This document shows positions 16,747-26,122 of a stretch of 35,226 nucleotides of DNA, piece by piece. The notes under the pieces were generated by a model. That model did no database searches. It was not told where the DNA came from and saw only the letters and a program-made list of their open reading frames with translations. How positions within the stretch are numbered: the stretch's first letter is position 1; the number at the start of each line of letters is the position of its first letter. The DNA is from Treponema sp. (GTDB taxonomy: Bacteria; Spirochaetota; Spirochaetia; Treponematales; Breznakiellaceae). The translations under genes and the position numbers were made by a program. Location: contig WQXC01000002.1 in assembly GCA_009785045.1 (NCBI GenBank), positions 1 through 35,226 of the forward strand. Direction: 5' to 3'.

Positions 16747-17532
16747 TCAGCCGGTTTGTGAGTAGCGTTCAAGGAAACGTTTCATGCGTTCACTGGAAGG
16801 ATTGTCAAGCAGCTCCGGAGGCCCGTATTCAACAATAACACCTTCGTCCATAAACAGTATTGTATCGGCAACTTCACGCGCAAACTGCATTTCGTGCGTT
16901 ACGATGATCATTGTAGTATTTTTTACAGCCAGACTGCGGATAACCTTTAATACTTCGCCGGTTAATTCCGGATCAAGCGCGGAAGTCGGCTCGTCAAAAC
17001 ACAGAATATCCGGCTTTAATGCCAGCGCTCTGGCAATGGCAACACGCTGCTGCTGTCCGCCGGACAACTGATGCGGATAAAAATCGCGTTTTGCAGATAG
17101 ACCAATTTGATCAAGAAGCAGCATACCTTCGCGGTGTATTTCTTCGATAATGCTTTTCTTGTTTTTTTTGTAATCTTCAAGTTTTTTAGCAGCCAGTTCG
17201 CGGGCAAGCACAACATTCTGAAAAGCCGTGTATTGCGGAAACAGGTTAAATGCCTGAAATACAAGTCCAAAGTGCAGCCGTTTTTGACGCATAATTGCTT
17301 TATCGTACCGGATATGATCTTCAGAATCGTATAATGTTTCTCCGCGTACAATAATGCGTCCAGTATCAAGTTTTTCCAGAAAATTTAAACAGCGTAAAAG
17401 CGTGGTTTTCCCGCTGCCGCTTGAACCGATTATGGCAAGAACTTCGCCTTCATTCAAAGAAAAATTTATGTTATTTAAAACCTCTGCGGATCCAAAGCGC
17501 TTTGAAATATTATGTGCTTCCAGAATAATCAT
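16747..17532 (-). CDS. Polar amino-acid ABC transporter ATP-binding protein
   Basis: 261 residues with a full set of ABC motifs: Walker A GSSGSGKTTLL (36-46), Q-loop VFQAFNLFPQ, signature LSGGQQQR, Walker B ILCFDEPTSALDP and the H-loop VTHEMQ. The FNLFPQYTAFQNV segment after the Q-loop is typical of the GlnQ/HisP group. It is the last gene of a three-gene importer operon, 3 bases after the permease stop. It should power uptake of a polar amino acid. No motif is missing, in contrast to the phosphate ATPases elsewhere in this window. A 17-residue insertion-like basic stretch (LEDYKKNKKSI) after the Q-loop region is longer than in many relatives. Confidence 0.9.
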   Translation of the reverse strand: MIILEAHNISKRFGSAEVLNNINFSLNEGEVLAIIGSSGSGKTTLLRCLNFLEKLDTGRIIVRGETLYDSEDHIRYDKAIMRQKRLHFGLVFQAFNLFPQYTAFQNVVLARELAAKKLEDYKKNKKSIIEEIHREGMLLLDQIGLSAKRDFYPHQLSGGQQQRVAIARALALKPDILCFDEPTSALDPELTGEVLKVIRSLAVKNTTMIIVTHEMQFAREVADTILFMDEGVIVEYGPPELLDNPSSERMKRFLERYSQTG

Positions 17533-17535
17533 CGT

Positions 17536-18183
17536 TTACGCCCTAAAGAAATTTAATCTTTTTTCTATATGTCCAAACAGTAAAGTAAGGATCCCGACAA
17601 ACATTAAATAAAATGCTCCTGTATAAAACAATGGCCAAATAATTGCCCTTGTGGCAGCAAAAGTTTCTGCAACTCTGATTATTTCCACGACCATGATTAC
17701 CCGCGCCAGTGCAGTATCCTTTACCAGAGTGATAACTTCGTTTGACATGGGAGCGGTGATTCTTTTGATAACCTGAAGCAGAACAACACGGAAGAAAACC
17801 TGGGTTTTTGTCATCCCAAGAACTTTCCCCGCTTCATACTGGCTTTGAGAAATGCTTTCTATGCCTCCGCGGTATATTTCGCTGAAATAACATGCGTAGT
17901 TAATGGAAAAAGCGATAATAGCAGCGTTGATTCTTGATGATATCGGCGCGCCGAATATAAAACCCGGCACATAAAAGACAATAAAAATCTGGAGCATCAA
18001 AGGTACGCCCCTGATGCACCAAACAAAAATTTTAACAAGGATTCTAAGCGGCGCTATCTTCGACATGGACCCGAAGGAAATAATCAAGCCCAGCGGAAGA
18101 GCAAACAAAAGGGTCAGCGAAAAAATAAGGCATGTGGTTTGAAAACCCTGTAATAGCCTTAACGTGACCGCCCAGAAATCCAT
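17536..18183 (-). CDS. Polar amino-acid ABC transporter permease
   Basis: 215 residues with about five membrane helices, the normal size for HisM/GlnP-type permeases. The coupling helix is clear: EIYRGGIESISQSQYEAGK continuing into LGMTKTQVFFRVVLLQ, which docks on the ATPase. The N-terminal GFQTTCLIFSLTLLFALPLG is typical of this family. A single permease gene is present, so the transporter would use a homodimer. It sits between the binding-protein gene (9 bases upstream) and the ATPase gene (3 bases downstream) in a compact operon. Confidence 0.9.
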   Translation of the reverse strand: MDFWAVTLRLLQGFQTTCLIFSLTLLFALPLGLIISFGSMSKIAPLRILVKIFVWCIRGVPLMLQIFIVFYVPGFIFGAPISSRINAAIIAFSINYACYFSEIYRGGIESISQSQYEAGKVLGMTKTQVFFRVVLLQVIKRITAPMSNEVITLVKDTALARVIMVVEIIRVAETFAATRAIIWPLFYTGAFYLMFVGILTLLFGHIEKRLNFFRA

Positions 18184-18192
18184 GCTTAGGAA

Positions 18193-18993
18193 TTATCCCC
18201 TAAAATTAATATCCAGAACGAGTGAATCTTCAAGCCCGTATTTTCTGGCAAGTTCCATCATTGTTCCGTCGTCATACAGTTCTTTTAAGGCATTGTTTAC
18301 TCTCTGTGTAAGGTCGCTTCCCTTTTTAAAACCAACAGCAAATACTTCGTGTTTCAATGTGATATCTGCAATTGTTAAATCGGAATAGTCTCCCGAACCG
18401 GCAAGTCTTTGCGCCAGAAGAACGTCAATTATCGCAAAATCAACAGCTCCGGATTTTACTTCCAGGAATGTATTAATCTGCGCCGGCGAACCTATGATAT
18501 TACCATTAGCGCCGATAAGTTCTTTTGCATATGATTCACCTGCAGATCCGCTTTCGACTGCTGCGGTTCTTCCTGCCAAACTGTCGATACTTCTGAACTC
18601 GCCAGCTCTTACAGTCCTGACAACTACGCACTGCTGATTGCGAAGATAGCTGTAGCTAAAATCTACCATGTTGCTTCTTGGGATTCCGTTTTCGGATGCA
18701 TTGGCTGTAAATCCGTTCCAAATGGCATTGATTGTTCCGGCTTCAAGTTCCTGATATTTGTTTGCCCATTCAATTTCCTGGAACTCTACTGCCATACCCA
18801 GCTTCTGGCCGACAAGAATGGCAAGGTCTGTGTCGAAACCGGTCCAGTTGCCCCTTGCATCTCTAAAGTTCATTGGCTCATATTCGGTAACTCCGCAAAC
18901 GAGCTTTCCGGCTGTCTTGTTGCCGCATGATGTAAAAAACACCATACTTGTCAGCAATAATACTGCCAATACCAGATAAATAATTCTTTTCAT
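18193..18993 (-). CDS. Amino-acid ABC transporter substrate-binding lipoprotein
   Basis: 266 residues. The signal peptide ends in the lipobox FTSC (Cys23), so the protein should be lipid-anchored on the periplasmic side. The mature part is a family 3 solute-binding protein: NFRDARGNWTGFDTDLAILV near the start, WNGFTAN and DFSYSYLRNQQCVVVR in the ligand cleft region, and the hinge and second-lobe segment AGRTAAVESGSAGESY. It is the first gene of the importer operon. The ribosome site AAGGAG lies at a good distance from the ATG. Which amino acid is bound cannot be read from sequence alone. Confidence 0.9.
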   Translation of the reverse strand: MKRIIYLVLAVLLLTSMVFFTSCGNKTAGKLVCGVTEYEPMNFRDARGNWTGFDTDLAILVGQKLGMAVEFQEIEWANKYQELEAGTINAIWNGFTANASENGIPRSNMVDFSYSYLRNQQCVVVRTVRAGEFRSIDSLAGRTAAVESGSAGESYAKELIGANGNIIGSPAQINTFLEVKSGAVDFAIIDVLLAQRLAGSGDYSDLTIADITLKHEVFAVGFKKGSDLTQRVNNALKELYDDGTMMELARKYGLEDSLVLDINFRG

Positions 18994-19026
18994 AATACTT
19001 TCTCTCCTTATTAGTATTAATAAAAT

Positions 19027-19055
19027 ATGTTAATAACCTATTGTATCACAGGCAA
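19027..19055 (-). promoter_or_regulatory. Weak candidate promoter of the amino-acid importer operon
   Basis: On the minus strand TTGCCT (19055-19050) and TAACAT (19032-19027) are 17 bases apart, within the 85-base gap after the GH115 gene. An alternative -10, TACAAT (19045-19040), matches consensus better but lacks a -35 box. A short GAGG/CCTC inverted repeat at 19067-19080 lies at the end of GH115 but has no T-run after it and is not called a terminator. Confidence 0.3.
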
Positions 19056-19078
19056 AATAAATATACGAGGCATTAACC

Positions 19079-21925
19079 TCATTTAATATAAAAACTTTCC
19101 TGTGGTCCCAGGTAAGATTCTAAAGGTTCCTTGCCTTCCCTGTATATAAGAATTCTTTCAAGAACCAGCCCTGCTTCAAGCGCGCCAATGGAAATTTCCT
19201 GAATTCCGTTTCCAAACGTAAAAGAAACCCTATTAATACGAATATTATCCAGTACACCCTTGCACCAGTCTTCATCTGATGGATTTCCTGCTTTAAAGTC
19301 CCCGGGTATCGCTGTAATAACCTGTTTTTCACCCTTGGAACCAGAAATCATAAACCTTAGAGGACGCTTATCCTGTACAGAATTTGTCGGAGTAGTCCAT
19401 ATCTCTGCGGTATAACTTCCTTTTTCTTCGATAAAAAACCGGTAAGTCAAAGCAGGTTTTTCTTCTTTTTCGTTAAAATTAACAGTTGCGGGAAAGACCT
19501 TCATACCGCATCCGCTTCTTCCGTAGTTCTTAAGTTCAACAAACCCTGCGCCGTTAGAATCTTTTTTTTCACAATAATGATTTGCTTCCATGGCAATTAC
19601 ATCATTATTTTCCAGGAATGTCATTGGCGGCAGGTTTTTAATATCTACGGCTTTTGCTTTTATCTCTACTGCTACAACAGTTTGCTTGTCTTTGATTAGT
19701 AAACGTGCATTTTGTTCGCCTGAAATTTTTTGTCTGTTACACCGCAGCACTATTTCTTCCTGTACTTCAACAGAACCATTTAACGAACTAATCTCCAGCC
19801 AGTCATGCTGTGCATCCGGTTCAATTCTATAGTCCAGAGTTTCAATTCCATCATTTGCTATTTCAATAATTACTTCATCATTTCCGGCATAAAGAAAGTC
19901 ATTTATTATAATTGTTTCCGGATTGCCGTAAGTTTTTGTATATATAGGTTCCTGGTCTTTACGGGAAACAACCATACGCGGTTTATATGCCGGTTCAACC
20001 TGAAGGCGCAGCGGATATCTGCAATTGTCTTCGTTCCATTTGACAAATCCAATATGCTGTTCAAGTTCCATACCCTTCCATTTACTGTTTCTAAATAATG
20101 CGAATTCATTTGATAAAGCGCGATCATTATTAATGCATTCCGTTACAAGAGTTGCATATTTATTTGCAATTTTTTTACCCTGATTCGCATAATGCCTGTT
20201 TTTACCGGCAAATAAATGCATCCGCAGCAGGTTAATGCTTGCTCTTGCCGGAAAATAAATCAGGCTGTAGTATGCTTCCTTTTCTTTCTCCAAAAGCGCG
20301 TTGTAGATTTCTTCGTTTGTTTTTTCAATGTTACCGGCAAGAGCCAGCATTCTGTCTGTTTCCAGATAATGACACGGATGATAAATATTTTCGTTAAGCG
20401 CTTCGGGACGCCGCATTGCATTCATTCTGATGTATCCATGAAGAACACTTGCCATTTTCTCACGCAAAGAAACATCCACAGCCGGGAAAGTTTTTTTCAG
20501 CCAATCATTGGTGTAAATATCTATGCTGTTAGGTGCATTTGTTCCCCATTTTTCAAAGTCATAAGCCAGTTCCAGAAAATAAGCCAGAGGCACTTCGTTG
20601 AATTTCAAGTCTCCTGCATTGACAATCCAAACATCCTTTATTCCGTAATCATAAGCCATGCACATTTGTTCCCAGGTTCTCTCAAAAGATGTAGACGGCA
20701 TCCATTCATACGAAATAGGTCCTCCGTGATAATCAAAATGATAATACATTCCAAATCCGCCTCTGCGCGCACGCAGTTTATCCGTAGGCAGCGTACGCAT
20801 GAAGCCAAAGTTATCCTCGCAGAGCATACAGATAACGCCGTTAAGTTCATCCCAATCCTTAAGACCGGCTACATGATCGTTACCGTAAAAATATTCTTCT
20901 ACTTCTTTATATAAAGCCAATACCTGCGGAACATTATCAATATCCGGATTAACATGTTTTTTTATCAGTTCGCGCTGGTTTTTGATTATATCTTTTAACA
21001 AACCAATATTTTCCTTAAGCGCTGCATCATCGCCAAGCATTGAGCTGTCACGTTCACCGCGCATTCCTATGGTTATTAATTTCTCGTATTTTCCGCTTCT
21101 TTTTAATCCGTCTTCCCAGTATTTTAAAAGTCCGTTTTTATTGGTGTAATAACTCCATTCTTTGCCATATTCAGAATTTGGTCCCCTGACCTTATCCCAT
21201 TCTTCGCTTGCACGCAGACAGGGTTCATGATGAGAAGCGCCGACCACAACACCATAAATATCCGCGAGCTCTTCGTTAAGGTTTCCAGGTCCGTCAAGAG
21301 CAAACGAAGAAGTCCACATTGCAGGCCACAGGTAATTGCCTTTAAGCCGCAGTAAAAGTTCAAATACATGATCGTACATTTCTGCGTTAAAACCTTTATA
21401 GTGACTAAACGTCCAGTTTCCAAAACACGGCCACTCATCATTAATAAAAAATCCGCGGTACTTAACGCTTGGTTCTTTGGAAATTTTTTCTATCTTTTGG
21501 GTTATTTCTATTTTGTCATTTTTAACAGGATCAACATCACCCCAAAAATGCAGCGGAGAAACGCCGATAAATTCTGACAATGCGAATATACCGTAAATGG
21601 TTCCGCGTTTGTCGCTTCCGCAGATAAGTAAAACTTTTGATGCGCTGCCATATGATCCATCTATTAGTTTAATCTGGTAGACTTCTCTTTTTCCTCTGAT
21701 TGCAGAAGGATCAAATTTACCTTCACTTATAAATTTTTCTGCAAGCGGACTCTTTCCCAATGTTGCAAAAACAAAACAAGTATCGCAATTTAAATCTTTT
21801 GGAATTGAATCCAGTATATCAGGGAGCGCTCCGCTTACTTTTTCAAAATCCTTTGCTGCTTTTCCAGCGATTCTTTTTACTCCCTCGAATGCTTCCGGCT
21901 CTACTGCAAAAATGAATTTACTCAT
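19079..21925 (-). CDS. Family GH115 xylan alpha-1,2-glucuronidase
   Basis: 948 residues from the ATG at 21925, chosen because AAAGGAAA precedes it at proper spacing; the frame also has an ATG at 21955, which lies inside the upstream kinase gene. Family landmarks include LKGNYLWPAMWTSSF, GVVVGASHHEPCLRASEEW (~232), YHFDYHGGPISYEWMPS (~398), KDVWIVNAGDLKFNEVPLAY, and a C-terminal beta-sandwich with VIAMEANHYCEKK (~775). GH115 enzymes remove (4-O-methyl)glucuronic acid side chains from glucuronoxylan or its oligosaccharides. No signal peptide is visible, so this copy should act in the cytoplasm on imported oligomers. It follows the hybrid kinase by 16 bases and is last in the phosphate-transport gene run. 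No other xylan gene is in the window. Confidence 0.9.
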   Translation of the reverse strand: MSKFIFAVEPEAFEGVKRIAGKAAKDFEKVSGALPDILDSIPKDLNCDTCFVFATLGKSPLAEKFISEGKFDPSAIRGKREVYQIKLIDGSYGSASKVLLICGSDKRGTIYGIFALSEFIGVSPLHFWGDVDPVKNDKIEITQKIEKISKEPSVKYRGFFINDEWPCFGNWTFSHYKGFNAEMYDHVFELLLRLKGNYLWPAMWTSSFALDGPGNLNEELADIYGVVVGASHHEPCLRASEEWDKVRGPNSEYGKEWSYYTNKNGLLKYWEDGLKRSGKYEKLITIGMRGERDSSMLGDDAALKENIGLLKDIIKNQRELIKKHVNPDIDNVPQVLALYKEVEEYFYGNDHVAGLKDWDELNGVICMLCEDNFGFMRTLPTDKLRARRGGFGMYYHFDYHGGPISYEWMPSTSFERTWEQMCMAYDYGIKDVWIVNAGDLKFNEVPLAYFLELAYDFEKWGTNAPNSIDIYTNDWLKKTFPAVDVSLREKMASVLHGYIRMNAMRRPEALNENIYHPCHYLETDRMLALAGNIEKTNEEIYNALLEKEKEAYYSLIYFPARASINLLRMHLFAGKNRHYANQGKKIANKYATLVTECINNDRALSNEFALFRNSKWKGMELEQHIGFVKWNEDNCRYPLRLQVEPAYKPRMVVSRKDQEPIYTKTYGNPETIIINDFLYAGNDEVIIEIANDGIETLDYRIEPDAQHDWLEISSLNGSVEVQEEIVLRCNRQKISGEQNARLLIKDKQTVVAVEIKAKAVDIKNLPPMTFLENNDVIAMEANHYCEKKDSNGAGFVELKNYGRSGCGMKVFPATVNFNEKEEKPALTYRFFIEEKGSYTAEIWTTPTNSVQDKRPLRFMISGSKGEKQVITAIPGDFKAGNPSDEDWCKGVLDNIRINRVSFTFGNGIQEISIGALEAGLVLERILIYREGKEPLESYLGPQESFYIK

Positions 21926-21941
21926 GATCGTTTCCTTTTGT

Positions 21942-24458
21942 TTATTTATCTTCATTTATTAAGGGAGCAAGTTCCCTTAAAACGGCATTAAACTCTGTCT
22001 CCAGCGCATTTAACTGCTCTTTAGAAACTAAGTTAACACCATTCATAAGCTGACGTTCTACCGCATCAGCGGCAGACTGCAGATTATTTTTTTCAATCTG
22101 GCCTGCGTTGCTTCTTAACGTATGGACCAGCCTGTGCGCTAACTTTACATCACCTGTATCCAGCGCATTTGTAATTTCTTCAAATTTATTACGGTTATTA
22201 TTTACAAAGTAAGATTCAAGCGATTTTTTAAACACTAAATCAGATTCAACCAAAAAATCGGCATCAGACAGACTGCCTGCTTTCTGTGAAACACCGGCTG
22301 TTTTAATCGGTTTTAAAAATTTTAAAAGACACTGCCACAGTTCCTGTGATGTAAACGGTTTGCCGATACAATCCTGCAAGCCGCTGTTTTTGTAAATCTG
22401 CCTTTCATCGAACATTACGTTAGAGGTCATGGCTATTATGGGAACTTTTGCATTAAGCCCGATTATTTTTTTGGAAGCATCAAGACCGTCCATTACAGGC
22501 ATATGCATATCCATAAAGACAAGATCAAACTGCTTTTCACCGCTTAACATCCGCCCCCGAACCATATCAAAGCCGATTTTGCCATTCCACGCCACAATCG
22601 TTTTAATACCTACTCTTGCAAGATGTTCGCTTATAACCTGTTGATTCATGGGATTATCTTCGCATAATAATATTTCTCCCTCAAAGGCAGGTTTTTCAAC
22701 ATCATTTAAGGTCATTATATTTCTGGGAGTATAATTTTCTGACTCATCCATTGTTTCGAATGTTAATTCAAAACTAAACTTGCTTCCAACTCCCGGAGAA
22801 CTTTCAACAAAAAGTTTTCCGCCCATCAAGTCCAGAATATTTTTTGTTATGGAAAGACCAAGTCCTGTGCCGCCGTATTGCCGTGTAGTGCTTGTTTCGG
22901 CCTGCGTAAATGGATCAAATATTTTAACAATTTGCTCATTTGTCATGCCAATACCGCTGTCACTAATTTCAAAATATATTGTGACAAACTTATCTGTTTT
23001 TGCCTTAATTTTCGCATAAACCTTGACAGTCCCGATATTAGTAAATTTAATCGCGTTTGTAAGCAGATTTATAAATACCTGGCGTAATCTTGTAGGATCC
23101 CCCATTGGTATCTTTCCCAAACAAGGTTCAGCATAAAAGTGCAGCTCTATACCCTTCTCCACTGCATTTGGCATAACCAGAATACGGCAGCTTGTAAATA
23201 AATCCTGCAGATCAAAAGGAATTTTTTCCAGTTCAATTTTTCCGGATTCAATTTTAGAAATATCCAGTACGTTATTAATAATCTGAAGCAGCCACTCGGT
23301 GTTTAATTTTATCTTATCCAAATAATCTTTTGTCCGCGGAGACACTTCATCATCCAGAGCCAGTTCAGAAAATCCCATTATACTGTTCATTGGCGTCCGT
23401 ATTTCATGGCTTACATTTGCAATAAAGACAGATTTTGCACGGTTTGCAGTTTCGGCATCGTTCATTGATTTTCGTAATGGTTTAATAAGTCCGGAAATAA
23501 ACATGTTAAATATAATAAATACAAAAGCCATTACCAAAAGCATTACAAGAAAAAGAGATGTCATGGTATTATTAAAATCACTTAAACGATTTGGCAGTAT
23601 AATTACTGAATACCATTCCAACAGGGGTATTGCTGCCATCGCTATTTTTCCCATAGATGAATTAAAAATTAATGTCTCGTCCGGTAAAATGTTTTTTGCA
23701 AGATTTAAAATACTAACATCGGTATCTGCAAGCTGGTCATCGATATTCTTTTTTTCCGCTACATATTCAACATTTTCAGCTCCGGTAATCTCTCCCATTG
23801 CATTAAAAAAATAAATAGTAACTCTGCCGTCGCTGTCCTTATAAACTGACGCTAAAAATGTTGAAAGATCAATTCCTGTACCAACCATACCAAGCGGCTT
23901 TCGGTTTTCATCAAAAACCGGCGCATTTATCCAGAGGTTTGTTACATTAAGATCGGGATTATAGTTAATGTTAAAATTGTACACTTCTGTCTGGTAAAGA
24001 GTCATGTGATACCAGTAATTCTCGGGGCTTACAGGATCAACAATGTAAGAAATATACTCATCTGAATAAAATATTTTATCAAGGTCATTAACCCAAAAAA
24101 CAGTTTTTGCAGTAAAAGCCTGACGATATGCGTCAATTTCTTCAAAAGCAAGTTTTCTTAATTCCGAATCGCCGGGATTTGCAAAATACCTTCTTATCAG
24201 CGGAGAATTTGCCATTTTTAATGCAATGGAAATTTCACTGTTTACGGACATTCCAAGCCTAAGACGTTCAATTTCCAGCATATTGGTTAGTTCACCGTCA
24301 TTGTTTGCTCCGATTATCTGCTGCATAGAAAAAATAAATAATATTCCGCCGCCAACAAGAATTATAAAAAATAGTATTGCGGAAAATATGATAAACTTTC
24401 TCATCAGAGGGATTTGATTTTTTTGCAAATTCCACATCCCGTACTTATTTTCCAACAT
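21942..24458 (-). CDS. Membrane-bound hybrid histidine kinase with extracytoplasmic Cache-like sensor, receiver and HPt
   Basis: 838 residues. A first membrane helix (~21-45) and a second (~299-323) bracket a ~250-residue periplasmic sensor of Cache type, recognised from VFWVNDLDKIFYSDEY, NYWYHMTLYQTE, NLWINAPVFDENRKPLGMVG and the IAMAAIPLLEWYSVI ending. There is no clear HAMP domain. HisKA has His351 in SHEIRTPMN; the ATPase has NLLTNAIKF, SDSGIGM and GTGLGLS. The receiver (~593-715) has Asp650 in VFMDMHMPVMDG. The C-terminal HPt has His779 in LVHTLRSNAG. The final regulator is not in the operon. It starts 14 bases after pstB2 (AAGGA ribosome site) and is followed closely by GH115. It has neither the short PhoR architecture nor a PhoU nearby, so a role in sensing phosphate is only one option; a sugar ligand is another. 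Confidence 0.88.
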   Translation of the reverse strand: MLENKYGMWNLQKNQIPLMRKFIIFSAILFFIILVGGGILFIFSMQQIIGANNDGELTNMLEIERLRLGMSVNSEISIALKMANSPLIRRYFANPGDSELRKLAFEEIDAYRQAFTAKTVFWVNDLDKIFYSDEYISYIVDPVSPENYWYHMTLYQTEVYNFNINYNPDLNVTNLWINAPVFDENRKPLGMVGTGIDLSTFLASVYKDSDGRVTIYFFNAMGEITGAENVEYVAEKKNIDDQLADTDVSILNLAKNILPDETLIFNSSMGKIAMAAIPLLEWYSVIILPNRLSDFNNTMTSLFLVMLLVMAFVFIIFNMFISGLIKPLRKSMNDAETANRAKSVFIANVSHEIRTPMNSIMGFSELALDDEVSPRTKDYLDKIKLNTEWLLQIINNVLDISKIESGKIELEKIPFDLQDLFTSCRILVMPNAVEKGIELHFYAEPCLGKIPMGDPTRLRQVFINLLTNAIKFTNIGTVKVYAKIKAKTDKFVTIYFEISDSGIGMTNEQIVKIFDPFTQAETSTTRQYGGTGLGLSITKNILDLMGGKLFVESSPGVGSKFSFELTFETMDESENYTPRNIMTLNDVEKPAFEGEILLCEDNPMNQQVISEHLARVGIKTIVAWNGKIGFDMVRGRMLSGEKQFDLVFMDMHMPVMDGLDASKKIIGLNAKVPIIAMTSNVMFDERQIYKNSGLQDCIGKPFTSQELWQCLLKFLKPIKTAGVSQKAGSLSDADFLVESDLVFKKSLESYFVNNNRNKFEEITNALDTGDVKLAHRLVHTLRSNAGQIEKNNLQSAADAVERQLMNGVNLVSKEQLNALETEFNAVLRELAPLINEDK

Positions 24459-24472
24459 TATATCCTTAATAG

Positions 24473-25234
24473 TTATCCGAATTTTCCGGAAATATAATCA
24501 CTTGTTCTTTTATCTTTTGGATTCATAAAAACTTCCGCTTTTGTACCTTCTTCCGTAAGGTGTCCCATCAGCATGAAGACTGCTCTATCACAAATTCGAC
24601 CTGCCTGCTGCACATTGTGCGGAGCGATTACAATTGTAAATTGTTCTTTAAGCTGAATTAAGGATTCTTCTATTTTTGCAGTTGATATTGGATCAAGACC
24701 GGAACATGCTCTGTCAATTAGAATTACTTCAGGCTGTAATGCCAGCACACGGGCAATACACATACGCTGCTGCTGACCGCCTGACAGGCTCATTCCGGAA
24801 ATTGAAAGCCTGTCTTTTACTTCATCCCAAAGTGCGGCTTTTTTTAAAGAGTCTTCAACGATATCCGCAAGATCACTTTTGCTTTTTCCTCCGATCAAGC
24901 GCGGACCATAAGCAATATTTTCAAAAATAGAAATAGGAAGAGGTGTTGGCACTTCAAAGACCATTCCTACTTTCCGGCGAAGTTCTGTAACGTTGATATC
25001 CTCGGCATGGATATTTTGACCGTCCAAAAGTATTTCGCCGTTCATCCATGCGCCGGGATTTAAGTCGCAAAGCCTGTTAAGCGAACGCAGCAAAGTTGTA
25101 ATACCGCTGTTTGCAGGTCCAAAAATAGCCATTATTTTATTTGCAGGAATTTTTAAGTTTAGATCGTGGATAACCTGCTTTTTATCGTAATAAACATTTA
25201 TGTTATTTAAAACAATCTTATATTGTTGATCCAT
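24473..25234 (-). CDS. pstB: PstB-type phosphate ABC ATPase with degenerate catalytic motifs
   Basis: 253 residues, full PstB length, with the family ending GTKAEVFMNPKDKRTSDYISG. Walker A reads GPANSGITTLL: the invariant lysine is Ile45 (codon ATT, read directly). The Q-loop is MVFEVPTPLP, so Gln is Glu94. Walker B is VILIDRACSGLDP, so the catalytic Glu is Arg175. The signature LSGGQQQR (150-157) and H-loop His206 are intact. By known ABC chemistry this subunit cannot form a working Walker site but can still lend its signature to a partner. The partner is probably the other PstB in the same gene run, whose defects are the opposite. It starts 3 bases after pstA, and the reading frame is clean, so it is not a pseudogene by disruption. 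Confidence 0.88.
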   Translation of the reverse strand: MDQQYKIVLNNINVYYDKKQVIHDLNLKIPANKIMAIFGPANSGITTLLRSLNRLCDLNPGAWMNGEILLDGQNIHAEDINVTELRRKVGMVFEVPTPLPISIFENIAYGPRLIGGKSKSDLADIVEDSLKKAALWDEVKDRLSISGMSLSGGQQQRMCIARVLALQPEVILIDRACSGLDPISTAKIEESLIQLKEQFTIVIAPHNVQQAGRICDRAVFMLMGHLTEEGTKAEVFMNPKDKRTSDYISGKFG

Positions 25235-25237
25235 GCT

Positions 25238-26122
25238 CTACCTCTTTAAAGATTTAGCAATAAACCTGTTTACCAGCGTATTTGCAACAACGTTTATCAG
25301 CAAAATAAGAATTATTAAAAGCGCTGCCGTACCATATGCGTTTTCCATCGATATACCTTCCGATGCCAAAATAAAAAAGTGAACCGCCATTGTTCTTGTC
25401 GAAGAAAAAATTGAATTCGGCATACGTAATACAAAACCTGCAGTAAGATAAACTGCGGCAGCTTCGGCGACACAGCGGCCAACGCTTAAAATAACGCCGT
25501 TTACAATGCCAAGAAGAGCCGATGGGAAAACAACCCTGCTTATTGTCTGCCATTTTGTCGCACCCAAAGAAAAACTTACTTCGCGGTAGATTTTTGGAAC
25601 AGCAAGAATTGCTTCTTCTGATGTGCGAATAACTGTTGGCAGAATCATAATAGCCAGCGTTAATCCGCCCGATAAAATTGACCACCCCAAATTAAGAATT
25701 ATTACAAAGAAAATAAAACCAAAAAGTCCGTATACGATGGAAGGTATCCCTGCCAAAGATTCTGCGCTAAAACGGATAATACGGGTTACGAAAGTTTCTT
25801 TCGTATATTCTGCAAGATAAAAAGCAGTTCCTATGCCAAATGGAATTACCAAAATGATGGCAAGACCGGTCACCATAAAAGTACCAACTATCGTAGATGA
25901 AATACCGCCTTCACGTCCCATGCTTCGCGGAATTTCCGTTAAAAATTGAAAATTGATTACAGGAAGACCCCTGAATAAAATATAAAAAATAATAAATAAT
26001 AAAAGCCCGATAATAGAAAGGGCGATTGTCCAAATTAAAATTTTTACTATCTTTTCGCCTTGAGCAGGCTTAATTTTTAACACCGTTTTTATTTTTAATA
26101 ACAGGTTTAATATTGATTTCAT
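25238..26122 (-). CDS. pstA: Phosphate ABC transporter permease PstA
   Basis: 294 residues with about six membrane helices. The ABC coupling loop is clear: EVSFSLGATKWQTISRVVFP, followed by GIVNGVILSVGR. The REGGISSTIVGTF and LAGIPSIVYGLFGF segments are typical of PstA. An N-terminal basic tail precedes the first helix. Its ATG overlaps the pstC stop (TAATG), with a GGAAGAG ribosome site inside pstC, so the two permeases are translationally coupled and should form the heterodimeric channel for phosphate uptake. Confidence 0.92.
   Translation of the reverse strand: MKSILNLLLKIKTVLKIKPAQGEKIVKILIWTIALSIIGLLLFIIFYILFRGLPVINFQFLTEIPRSMGREGGISSTIVGTFMVTGLAIILVIPFGIGTAFYLAEYTKETFVTRIIRFSAESLAGIPSIVYGLFGFIFFVIILNLGWSILSGGLTLAIMILPTVIRTSEEAILAVPKIYREVSFSLGATKWQTISRVVFPSALLGIVNGVILSVGRCVAEAAAVYLTAGFVLRMPNSIFSSTRTMAVHFFILASEGISMENAYGTAALLIILILLINVVANTLVNRFIAKSLKR

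Noticed and set aside
20216-20914. Open frame of 232 codons antisense to GH115
   Set aside because: No ribosome site, no domain, cysteine- and histidine-rich composition typical of an antisense shadow, and the opposite strand is a well-supported enzyme.
24473-25234. PstB2 as a pseudogene
   Set aside because: The frame is intact, the start has a ribosome site, signature and H-loop are preserved, and the changes are confined to one functional half, which fits selection better than decay.
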